A stretch of DNA of 8,576 bases from JBIOJM01 sp044450785 (GTDB lineage Bacteria; Planctomycetota; Planctomycetia; Isosphaerales; Isosphaeraceae), in assembly GCA_044450785.1 (NCBI GenBank), contig JBIOJM010000405.1:1-8576 (forward strand), read 5' to 3'. The translations under genes were made by a program, and so were the position numbers. Below the pieces are notes generated by a model. It was not told where the DNA came from, searched no databases, and saw nothing but the letters and a program-made list of their open reading frames with translations. How positions within the stretch are numbered: the first letter of the stretch is position 1; each line of letters begins with the position of its first letter. Below are positions 1 to 5,077 of the stretch, piece after piece.

Positions 1-309
1 GCCCAATCCCAGACCGAGCGCTTCTACGTGGAGCGCCGGGCCATCTTCGAGGTGCAACAGGCCGTGAATGAGTATCGAGTGTCCGGCCAGATCGCCCGGC
101 ACATCCGCGCGCAGATCGAGCCCCCGATGCAACGCGCTCGCGACGATCGTTTCCGGCTTTTTACAGAGGGCGAAGCGACCATTTTCGATTACCTGACCGC
201 CCAGCGGAAATACAACGACACGGTCAAGGCGTACCTCGATTCGGCCGTCAGGCATCGCCGGAGCATGCTGGCGCTGAACACGGCCGTCGGCCAGCGGATC
301 CTGCCGTGA
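1..309 (+). CDS. TolC-family outer-membrane efflux protein, C-terminal part (5' truncated by window)
   Basis: The reading frame is open from base 1 and ends at TGA 307-309, giving the last 102 residues of a protein that starts outside the window. The segment is almost all polar/hydrophobic helix heptads (EVQQAVNEYRVSGQIA, ARDDRFRLFTEGEATIFDYL) and ends with the pattern RSMLALNTAVGQRILP. That helix-turn-helix and the closing 'alNtAvG' motif are typical of the last coiled-coil repeat of outer-membrane factors of RND/CusC-type efflux systems, which form the periplasm-spanning exit duct. The family call rests on this short tail, so the transported substrate cannot be read. The ArsR regulator and the CusF-SCO1 lipoprotein nearby make a metal efflux role plausible. 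No clear + strand terminator follows. An internal GTG at 28 is not the real start, because the frame continues upstream of it. Confidence 0.75.
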   Translation, partial: AQSQTERFYVERRAIFEVQQAVNEYRVSGQIARHIRAQIEPPMQRARDDRFRLFTEGEATIFDYLTAQRKYNDTVKAYLDSAVRHRRSMLALNTAVGQRILP

Positions 310-325
310 TCGCGCGGCTGGCGGC

Positions 326-377
326 GAGAAAAAGAAGAAGGTGATCCGGAGAGCCACGCCGGGCCGTCCAGACCACC
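326..377 (-). terminator. Candidate intrinsic terminator of the arsR transcript
   Basis: Read on the minus strand, GGTGGTCTGG (377-368) pairs with CCGGATCACC (349-340) over 10 bp including two G-U pairs, with an 18-nt loop, and is followed directly by a T-rich tract (339-326, TTCTTCTTTTTCTC). The G-U pairs exist only in minus-strand RNA; on the plus strand they become A-C mismatches, so the signal is strand-specific. It lies 94 bp beyond the arsR stop codon, where a terminator for that gene would be expected. No folding energy was calculated. Confidence 0.5.
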
Positions 378-470
378 TCGAAACATCACATCGATTCGTA
401 GCCGGCTTGACGACGACTGACGTTTGTTCATGCCGGCCACACGCAACGGGCAACCGGCGATGAGAGATGA

Positions 471-830
471 TCAGGTGATCAGATTTTTAACGACGGTCGC
501 CAGGCCGCTGCCGGCGTCGGTCAGGCTGTAGAAATTGTTCTTGCCCTGGCGGCGCGGAGCGATGATGCCACCGTGGCGCAAGAGCGCGAGGTGATGGCTG
601 ACGGCTGGCTGGCTCTGGCTCAACTGGGCGCACAGGGCGCCGACGTGACGCTCACCCTCGGAGAGGATCAGAATGACCTGGAGGCGGGTCGGGTCGCTGA
701 CGTGCTTGAGCAAGATCGACGCGCGGCGAGCCTGATGGAATCTCTGCTCGGCCGCCCGGAAGCTCTTGGGCTTGGCCGCGGCCGCTTTCGCGGCGGGGGA
801 GCTCTTGATGCTGGTCTTCGTTGCTGCCAT
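471..830 (-). CDS. ArsR/SmtB-family winged-helix transcriptional regulator
   Basis: This 119-residue protein has the size and layout of the ArsR/SmtB family of small dimeric repressors that release DNA when a metal or other signal binds. Residues 1-30 are an Ala/Lys/Ser-rich, probably disordered tail. The family core follows: KHVSDPTRLQVILIL (42-56), a recognition-helix region at 65-84 containing SQSQPAVSHHLALL, then the wing GIIAPRRQGKNNFYSL (88-103). The usual metal site 'ELCVCDL' appears as GALCAQL with one cysteine (Cys67), so the classical Cys-x-Cys arsenic/cadmium/lead site is absent and the ligand is unknown. The start at 830 follows AGAGGAG with a 9-nt spacer. It is convergent with the TolC-type gene and points away from the CusF-SCO1 gene on the same strand. 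Autoregulation is common in the family. A terminator-like hairpin and a long candidate leader lie upstream. Confidence 0.9.
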   Translation of the reverse strand: MAATKTSIKSSPAAKAAAAKPKSFRAAEQRFHQARRASILLKHVSDPTRLQVILILSEGERHVGALCAQLSQSQPAVSHHLALLRHGGIIAPRRQGKNNFYSLTDAGSGLATVVKNLIT

Positions 831-871
831 GAATCTTCACTCCTCTAGCCTGGTTGTTCTTGTGGCGCGCG

Positions 872-909
872 AAAAATCACCCGATCCCCACTCCTCTGCG
901 GAGATCGGG
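872..909 (-). terminator. Terminator-like hairpin in the arsR 5' leader
   Basis: On the minus strand, CCCGATCTCC (909-900) pairs with GGGGATCGGG (889-880) as a 10-bp, GC-rich stem with a single U-G pair and a 10-nt loop. Three bases later comes TTTTT (876-872). The U-G pair would be an A-C mismatch in plus-strand RNA, so the hairpin is oriented for minus-strand transcription. It ends about 40 bases before the arsR start codon. It could end read-through from the CusF-SCO1 gene (476 bp upstream), end a small RNA, or act as an attenuator for arsR. Confidence 0.5.
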
Positions 910-1028
910 AGGACATGGAGCGGTGACAAGCGGGTCATCTTAACCCATCAAGCCACCCATTCTCGGTCCACGATATGGCGGTTGCGACCTCGGAGCACGA
1001 TCCAATACAAAGCCACGAGCGCGGGCGT

Positions 1029-1057
1029 CCGATCTGCCCACGAAGTTATTAGATCGG
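1029..1057. repeat. Inverted repeat CCGATCT/AGATCGG
   Basis: The perfect 7-bp arms are 1029-1035 and 1051-1057, separated by 15 bases. It could be a DNA operator or, in minus-strand RNA, a hairpin that competes with the downstream terminator as described for the leader. The arm sequence recurs in the terminator stem at 900-909. Confidence 0.35.
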
Positions 1058-1182
1058 CTCTAAGTCAAGAAAGCACAACCACCAATGGCCACGTCGATTG
1101 ATCCACACATGACCGTTGGCGATCCTACAACGACGGCAACACGATCTTGCGCGAACGTATCTCAACGTGGGTGGTTGTCGAC

Positions 1183-1210
1183 ATCTTAGAGTTTTTCTAA
1201 CAACTGTCAA
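1183..1210 (-). promoter_or_regulatory. Candidate housekeeping sigma-factor promoter facing arsR
   Basis: On the minus strand a perfect -35 TTGACA (1210-1205) is followed after 16 bases by TAAGAT (1188-1183), which matches the -10 consensus at four of six positions. The surrounding DNA is AT-rich compared with the genes. An 8-bp palindrome TGTCGACA (1183-1176) overlaps the predicted start point and could be an operator. The prediction is by eye, and planctomycete promoters are poorly characterised. Confidence 0.4.
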
Positions 1211-1384
1211 CGGTAATCTGCAATCTTTTAGCGCTTTGATTCGTCACACTTGTTCGAGCGAGCCGACCCAGGTCCGGACCAGTCGAGGAAGCCGGCCGGC
1301 ACTCCGTTCCCCAAATATGTGCGGAGATGAACGTTGCAGCCAGATCGGACGGGTCTGTTCGGGCCGAAATGAGCGATCCGGTTC

Positions 1385-2368
1385 TCAGTTTCCCGAGGGA
1401 GAAATCAGTGAATAAATTGTCTTGAGGAAGCTGATGGTCTCCCATTTGTTCCGCGCCGTGCCGACTTCCAGACGGGCCAGCTTGCCCGCACGATCGATGA
1501 CCGCCGTGCACAGGTTGTGGGCGATCTCGTCCTTACCCGGCCCGTAGTACAGCCCCAGCGGTGCGGCAATCTTCGCCAGCTCATCGTGCGAGGCCACCGC
1601 GTAAGACCACAGCGGAGGTGCGGCACCACGAATCTGTGCATGCTTGCGCAAAACTTCCGGCGTGTCGTGGTCCGGGTCGAACGACAGCGAGATCAGCCGC
1701 ACTGACCGGGCACGACCGGGAAAACTGCTCAAGTGCTGGAACAGCTCGGAAAACTTCCGATCCATCAGCGGGCAAAAATCAGGTAGTGGACAACGCGTAT
1801 AGATAAACGTAAGTACAACAACATTCCCGCGGAGGGCCGAGAGCTTGACCAGCTTGCCGTCCTGATTCGTCATGGCGAAATCGGGCACCAGGTCGCCGAT
1901 CGCGAGCTGCCTCGGCTGCTCGCGCAGTTGCACCTGGCCGGTCAATTCGTCCTTGACCATGCGGCGCGGCGGCGCCGGCCGGGCGACGGCCAGGTCCCGA
2001 AGCTCATAGTCACTCACGACCCCGTCGTCCTGCTCGACCCGCAACGTCCCCTCCACCAAATCGCCAGGCTCGAGACGATCCAGCACGCCACGGTCCTTGT
2101 AGGAAAACCGCATCTTCATCGCATCCATGAACCCCGGGATCGCCTCGTGGTCGATCGTCACGTGCTCGAGCTCCTTCTCGACCCGCTTGACCACGCCCTT
2201 AAGCGGGTAGTCCGTCACGACGCGACCGTGCGCGGCCCCGCGCGATGCACCCGGCTTGGAAAGGACGGGATCGCCCGCGCCATTCCGCCCACAGCCTGGG
2301 GCAAACATAAGAGTCATGCAAACACTTGACAACAATAATGTTACGTTATATTTACAGGTGTTTATCAT
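1385..2368 (-). CDS. Lipoprotein with CusF-like copper-binding domain fused to SCO1/SenC domain
   Basis: The 327-residue product is predicted to be exported and lipid-anchored: residues 1-25 form a signal peptide (one Lys, then VTLLLSSVCMTLMF) ending at a lipobox APGC with Cys26. Residues about 50-130 resemble the CusF/SCO-associated copper-binding domain; TIDHEAIPGFMDAMKMRF carries His74, Met81, Met84 and Met86, the residue types CusF uses for Cu(I). Residues about 155-322 are a thioredoxin-like SCO domain with Cys193 and Cys199 in YTRCPLPDFCP and the conserved His284 in IAHNL. SCO proteins deliver copper to, or reduce, the CuA site of cytochrome oxidase. The two cysteines are spaced CX5C rather than the classical CX3C. 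I chose the ATG at 2368 because AGGA lies 8 nt upstream and the signal peptide starts there. The frame stays open to 2530, but that extension overlaps the creatininase gene and lacks export character. Confidence 0.88.
   Translation of the reverse strand: MINTCKYNVTLLLSSVCMTLMFAPGCGRNGAGDPVLSKPGASRGAAHGRVVTDYPLKGVVKRVEKELEHVTIDHEAIPGFMDAMKMRFSYKDRGVLDRLEPGDLVEGTLRVEQDDGVVSDYELRDLAVARPAPPRRMVKDELTGQVQLREQPRQLAIGDLVPDFAMTNQDGKLVKLSALRGNVVVLTFIYTRCPLPDFCPLMDRKFSELFQHLSSFPGRARSVRLISLSFDPDHDTPEVLRKHAQIRGAAPPLWSYAVASHDELAKIAAPLGLYYGPGKDEIAHNLCTAVIDRAGKLARLEVGTARNKWETISFLKTIYSLISPSGN
2326..2354 (+). promoter_or_regulatory. Promoter-like AT-rich patch inside the SCO1 signal-peptide codons
   Basis: On the plus strand TTGACA (2326-2331) is followed by TATATT at 15 bases (2347-2352) or TATTTA at 17 bases (2349-2354). 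The patch is the most AT-rich part of the gene. It would fire antisense into the creatininase gene. The same bases encode the hydrophobic start of the lipoprotein, and low GC near start codons is common, so chance is the simpler explanation. Confidence 0.15.
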
Positions 2369-2408
2369 GATATCCGTCCTGAGCGTGCCGGCTCGACAGC
2401 CAGGGTTT

Positions 2409-3176
2409 TCAGAATGGGAAGGATTCGTCCAGGGGGCTTCTTGCGAGCTCCTCGAGGAACCGGCCGATCCGTTCGGCGACCAGGGCGGTGAGGGTTTCGC
2501 CTTTGGCCGCCGTGGCGGCCCGAGGGTCACCCGCCCCCGAGTTCGTGGTCAGGAGGTGCCAGGGACGGGTGATCTCGACCCAACCCCGGTTGATCGCCTC
2601 GAAACGGCTGGGGCGAATGGCGCCCGCGTCGGCTTGATCGAGGGCGACCAGCCCCGGAAAGTGGGCGAGCCCCATGCTGGTCTCCATCTCGCCGGCGTGG
2701 TCGTCCTTCTCCTGGAAGATCGTCGCATAGGCGTCGGATGCAATCTTGTACCAGTTGCATAAGAAGAGATGGACGGGCGTTGCGCGGTGGAGCTCCCGGA
2801 GCACCCATTTCAGGTCGTTGCCTCCGTGGCCGTTCAAGAGGACGCACTTCATGATCCCGTGCGCCGCCAGCGAGTCGACCAGGTCCGTGATCACTCGCGC
2901 CATGGTCGTCGGGTTGAGGTTCATCGCCAGGGGGAATTTCATCTGGTTGGTCTCGGTGCCGTACGGCAGCGACGGGAGCAGGAGCACGCGGGCCCCCTCC
3001 TTGACCGCGGAGGCGCACGCCCGGGCCGCGATCACCTCGACCTGGAACGTGTCGGTTCCGTAGGGGAGATGGAGGTTGTGGGGCTCGGTCGCGCCCAAGG
3101 GGAGCACCGCAACCTCATAAGGCGGATTTGTCTTCACCTGCCCATAGCTTAGCTCGTCCAGTCGCCAGGGTTGCAT
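2409..3176 (-). CDS. Creatininase-family metal-dependent amidohydrolase
   Basis: The 255-residue protein has the length and motif order of the creatininase family, which hydrolyses amide or cyclic amide bonds using a dinuclear metal centre. Motif one is LPLGATEPHNLHLPYGTDT (25-43) with probable ligands Glu31, His33 and Asp42. Motif two is LLNGHGGND (113-121) with His117. Motif three is HAGEMETS (160-167), the 'HAGE' signature of most family members other than true creatininase. Creatininase itself has NGHYEN where this has NGHGGN, so creatinine is unlikely to be the substrate, and the actual substrate is not evident. Related members act in pyrroloquinoline-like, mycofactocin and flavin-precursor pathways. 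The ATG at 3176 has AAAGGA 9-10 nt upstream. The CusF-SCO1 gene follows 40 bp downstream on the same strand, so co-transcription is likely. Glutamate dehydrogenase diverges from it 129 bp away. Confidence 0.88.
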   Translation of the reverse strand: MQPWRLDELSYGQVKTNPPYEVAVLPLGATEPHNLHLPYGTDTFQVEVIAARACASAVKEGARVLLLPSLPYGTETNQMKFPLAMNLNPTTMARVITDLVDSLAAHGIMKCVLLNGHGGNDLKWVLRELHRATPVHLFLCNWYKIASDAYATIFQEKDDHAGEMETSMGLAHFPGLVALDQADAGAIRPSRFEAINRGWVEITRPWHLLTTNSGAGDPRAATAAKGETLTALVAERIGRFLEELARSPLDESFPF

Positions 3177-3210
3177 CGAACTTCATCCTTTCCGCCCCGA
3201 CCAAGGGCCA

Positions 3211-3240
3211 TTGCGGGTCGCGGGGGTGGTCCGTTACGAT
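3211..3240 (+). promoter_or_regulatory. Possible gdhA promoter
   Basis: In the 129-bp divergent gap, TTGCGG (3211-3216) and TACGAT (3235-3240) are spaced 18 bases apart and match the -35 and -10 consensus at four positions each. The -10 box is 65 bases before the gdhA start. This is a weak match in GC-rich DNA. Confidence 0.22.
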
Positions 3241-3305
3241 CGGAGCGGGTTGGCCGATCCGATCCGCGCCACCAGAGTCCAGTTTATCCAGGGAACGGCG
3301 CTCTG

Positions 3306-4535
3306 ATGCAAGCCTTCGAGGCGACGAACTACTACTTCGAACAGGCGGCGAACCGCCTCGATCTGTCGGAAAACGTCCGAACGCTCATGGTCACGCCCGA
3401 TCGTGAGGTCCGGGTCGAGGTCGTGATCGAGCTCGATTCGGGAAAGATCGGCAACTTCATCGGGTACCGGGTGCAGCACGACAATGCCCGCGGGCCGTTC
3501 AAGGGGGGGTTGCGCTACCATCCGACGGTCGACCAGGATGAAACCCGATCGCTGGCCAGCTTGATGACCTGGAAGACGGCCCTTGTCGACCTTCCCTTCG
3601 GCGGTGCCAAGGGGGGGATCAACTGCGACCCCAACAAGCTGTCCCGGCGCGAGATGGAGCGCCTGACGCGCAGGTTCATCGAGAAAATCCATGACATGAT
3701 CGGGCCTCATAAGGACATCCCCGCGCCGGACATGGGGACCGATGCGCAGGTGATGGCCTGGATCATGAATGAATACGGAAAGTACGAGGGGTTCCATCCA
3801 GCCTGCGTCACGGGCAAGCCGCTCGAGTTACACGGGTCGGCCGGCCGCGAGGCGGCCACCGGCTTCGGCGTGGCGATCATCGCGCGGGAGCTCCTCGCGC
3901 GGCTCAAGCGCACCGTCTCCGGGACGACCTTCGCCATCCAGGGATATGGCAACGTCGGCAGCTACACGGCCCGGTGCCTGGCGCACATGGGAGGCAAGAT
4001 CATCGGCGTTTCCGACGCTTACGGCGCGGTCGTCAATTCCGAGGGGATCGACATCGCCCTGCTGGACAAGCACGTCGCGATGTCCAAGAAGATCGCCGGC
4101 TTCAAGGGAGGCGACGCCACAACAAACGAGCAGCTCTTGACCATGCCCGTCGACGTGCTGATTCCCGCCGCCTTGGGCGGCGTCTTCGACCGCGAGCTCG
4201 CCAAGGCCGTGGCGGCCCAAGTGATCGTCGAGGCCGCCAACTCTCCGACCTGGCCCGAGGCCGACGAAGTCTTTAATGCCCGGGGCATTCTGGTCGTCCC
4301 CGACGTGCTTGCCAACTCCGGCGGCGTCATCGTCAGCTACTTCGAGTGGGTGCAGAACCTCCAGCACTTCCACTGGCCCCTCGAACAGATTGAGCGCCAG
4401 GAAGAGCAGAAGCTCGTCGACGCATTCCGCGAGGTCTACGACCTCGCCCAGCGCAAGGGCGCCACCCTCCGCACCGCGGCCTTCATGAAAGCCATCTCCC
4501 GGGTCGGCCGAGCCCGTATCCTGGGAGGTATGTAA
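3306..4535 (+). CDS. gdhA: Glutamate dehydrogenase (Glu/Leu/Phe/Val dehydrogenase family)
   Basis: This cytoplasmic enzyme interconverts glutamate with 2-oxoglutarate and ammonium using NAD(P). The 409-residue length fits the short hexameric class. Key residues keep the spacing of the Clostridium symbiosum enzyme: Lys66 (KGGLRYHP), Lys90 (MTWK), catalytic Lys102 (GGAKGGI) and Asp142 (PAPDMGT) match its Lys89, Lys113, Lys125 and Asp165. Ser344 in NSGGVIVSYFEW matches Ser380. Lys66 and Ser344 bind the glutamate side-chain carboxylate and argue against leucine, valine or phenylalanine as substrate. The dinucleotide fold carries IQGYGNVGS (211-219); the acidic Asp237 in VSDAYG is compatible with NAD preference, which is not proven. 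The frame is open from 3171, but the ATG at 3306 begins the family-typical N-terminus and has AGGGA 11 nt upstream. It is transcribed alone, with no convincing terminator after it. Confidence 0.95.
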   Translation: MQAFEATNYYFEQAANRLDLSENVRTLMVTPDREVRVEVVIELDSGKIGNFIGYRVQHDNARGPFKGGLRYHPTVDQDETRSLASLMTWKTALVDLPFGGAKGGINCDPNKLSRREMERLTRRFIEKIHDMIGPHKDIPAPDMGTDAQVMAWIMNEYGKYEGFHPACVTGKPLELHGSAGREAATGFGVAIIARELLARLKRTVSGTTFAIQGYGNVGSYTARCLAHMGGKIIGVSDAYGAVVNSEGIDIALLDKHVAMSKKIAGFKGGDATTNEQLLTMPVDVLIPAALGGVFDRELAKAVAAQVIVEAANSPTWPEADEVFNARGILVVPDVLANSGGVIVSYFEWVQNLQHFHWPLEQIERQEEQKLVDAFREVYDLAQRKGATLRTAAFMKAISRVGRARILGGM

Positions 4536-4719
4536 GTTCGCTCGGGAATCAAGACTTCGACCGTTACCCGGGTCATGGACCCAGACCCAGGTCATGCCTG
4601 CAACCGTCCCCAATTCGGAGGTCATCCCCGGTGGCCCCGGGCCGTCAAGAGGCTCAACCACCTAAATGCTTGGCTTTTCTCGGGTTCCGTATTCCATGAA
4701 TCTTGGCGCGCCGTCCCTT

Positions 4720-4767
4720 CGCAATCGGTGAGCTATCGCACCGCTTGCGCCATTTATAGCTCTTGCG
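4720..4767. repeat. Bulged inverted repeat downstream of gdhA
   Basis: GAGCTAT (4730-4736) pairs with ATAGCTC (4756-4762), and outside it CGCAA (4720-4724) pairs with TTGCG (4763-4767). The left arm has a 5-base bulge, and the loop is 19 bases. That gives 12 bp in all. No T tract follows, so an intrinsic terminator is unlikely; an operator or RNA stem is possible. Confidence 0.35.
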
Positions 4768-4817
4768 ATGTCGCGTTTTGGCCTTCATAACCTGTGCGGT
4801 CTCCAGGGAGGCGATCG

Positions 4818-4964
4818 ATGAAACCGATCGGTCGTCCGCCGATTGTCGTGGGGAAAGGAACCATTATGGTGTCTCGTCACGCGCGGTACAAGCGCAGGTT
4901 GGGCTCGGGCCCTTCGTGTTGCACGAGTCACGTGTCAGTGCGAGCGGGGTTATCAAGGCGGTGA
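4818..4964 (+). CDS. Candidate small protein of 48 residues, unknown function
   Basis: An ATG at 4818 lies six bases after AGGGAGG (4805-4811), the best Shine-Dalgarno match in the window. The frame encodes 48 residues and stops at TGA 4962-4964. The product begins MKPIGRPPIVVGKGTIMV and continues with a basic stretch RHARYKRRL; it has two adjacent cysteines (34-35) and no evident membrane segment. I recognise no family. It sits in the same direction as the kinase gene, which starts 113 bases further on, and could be a leader gene. In its favour are the ribosome binding site and its position. Against it are its short length, Ser/Arg-rich C-terminus and lack of a homologue I can name. It may equally be a chance frame. 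Confidence 0.28.
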   Translation: MKPIGRPPIVVGKGTIMVSRHARYKRRLGSGPSCCTSHVSVRAGLSRR

Positions 4965-5065
4965 CGCAAAATGAGTCGCGTTCATTTATCATGGATGGTG
5001 CGAGCACCCGGCATCGCAATCATCATCCGGGGTGATTCGGTCGTGGCGATCAAGAGCGGCAGGCG

Positions 5066-5071
5066 AAGGGG
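5066..5071 (+). promoter_or_regulatory. Ribosome binding site fixing the GTG start of the kinase
   Basis: AAGGGG ends six bases before GTG at 5078. An in-frame TGA at 5033-5035 closes the frame upstream, and no ATG lies between, so GTG 5078 is the best start. The overlapping ATG at 5076 is out of frame and meets a stop after four codons. Confidence 0.7.
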
Positions 5072-5077
5072 ATCGAT

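Larger units (their letters stand above)
872..1176 (-). promoter_or_regulatory. Candidate attenuator-like arsR leader or small RNA
   Basis: If the promoter at 1183-1210 is used, transcription starts near 1176 and a transcript of about 305 nt would reach the terminator-like hairpin at 909-872 before arsR. Four segments on this strand are mutually complementary: segment 1 CCGATCT (1057-1051), segment 2 AGATCGG (1035-1029), segment 3 CCCGATCTCC (909-900) and segment 4 GGGGATCGGG (889-880). Segments 1:2, 2:3 and 3:4 can each pair over at least 7 bp, and 2:3 pairing would exclude the terminator. A 16-codon frame (ATG 1110, TAG 1062-1060, two Cys codons) ends two bases before segment 1; its Shine-Dalgarno match (AGGA, 12-nt gap) is poor. 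No known riboswitch class is recognised. Because GATC words are frequent here, chance complementarity is a real possibility. Confidence 0.22.
831..1384. other. 554-bp region without a convincing gene
   Basis: No open frame here has a recognisable product; the frames at 1116-1415 (+) and 1197-1511 (-) encode nothing family-like, and the second overlaps the SCO1 coding sequence. The stretch is less GC-rich than the flanking genes, especially 1186-1250. It contains the minus-strand promoter, the leader hairpins and the terminator listed separately. Two perfect 10-bp palindromes lie just beyond the 3' end of the SCO1 gene: GGTCCGGACC at 1271-1280 and GCCGGCCGGC at 1291-1300, ten bases apart and without an adjacent T tract. 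Confidence 0.6.
4536..5077. other. 542-bp gap between gdhA and the kinase gene
   Basis: No long gene is supported here. A short hairpin GGGTC-ATG-GACCC (4570-4582) and three GGTCAT copies (4571, 4590, 4620) lie just after gdhA, without a T tract. Further on are the inverted repeat at 4720-4767 and the small ORF at 4818-4964, listed separately. A 10-bp palindrome ACCGATCGGT is at 4823-4832. An imperfect dyad centred on CACGTG (4929-4934) is flanked by GCAC (4921-4924) and GTGC (4938-4941). TATCAT at 4987-4992 resembles a -10 box about 90 bases before the kinase start, but no good -35 box sits at the right distance. Confidence 0.5.

Noticed and set aside
432..458. GCCGG/CCGGC inverted repeat between the TolC-type and arsR genes
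   Set aside because: Only 5 bp with a 17-base loop and no T tract; the hairpin at 340-377 is a far better terminator candidate.
838..939. 33-codon minus-strand frame (begins MTRLSPLHVLP) ending just before arsR
   Set aside because: It runs through the terminator-like hairpin and has no clear ribosome binding site. Short frames of this size are expected by chance.
1245..1285. T-loop-like GTTCGAGC that could hint at a tRNA
   Set aside because: No acceptor, D or anticodon stems can be built around it.
1116..1415. 99-codon plus-strand frame between arsR and SCO1
   Set aside because: No family resemblance, no convincing ribosome binding site, mixed composition, and its end runs into the opposite-strand SCO1 gene.
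2369..2530. N-terminal extension of the CusF-SCO1 gene up to 2530
   Set aside because: It overlaps the creatininase coding sequence, is Pro/Ser-rich and not exported in character. The ATG at 2368 has a Shine-Dalgarno sequence and begins a lipoprotein signal peptide.
3171..3305. Upstream extension of glutamate dehydrogenase
   Set aside because: It overlaps the divergent creatininase start, has low-complexity content and is absent from the family; the ATG at 3306 gives the usual N-terminus.
4630..4662. GGTGG/CCACC repeat as a gdhA terminator
   Set aside because: The 5-bp stem is weak, and the T run (TTTT at 4675) is more than 10 bases away.
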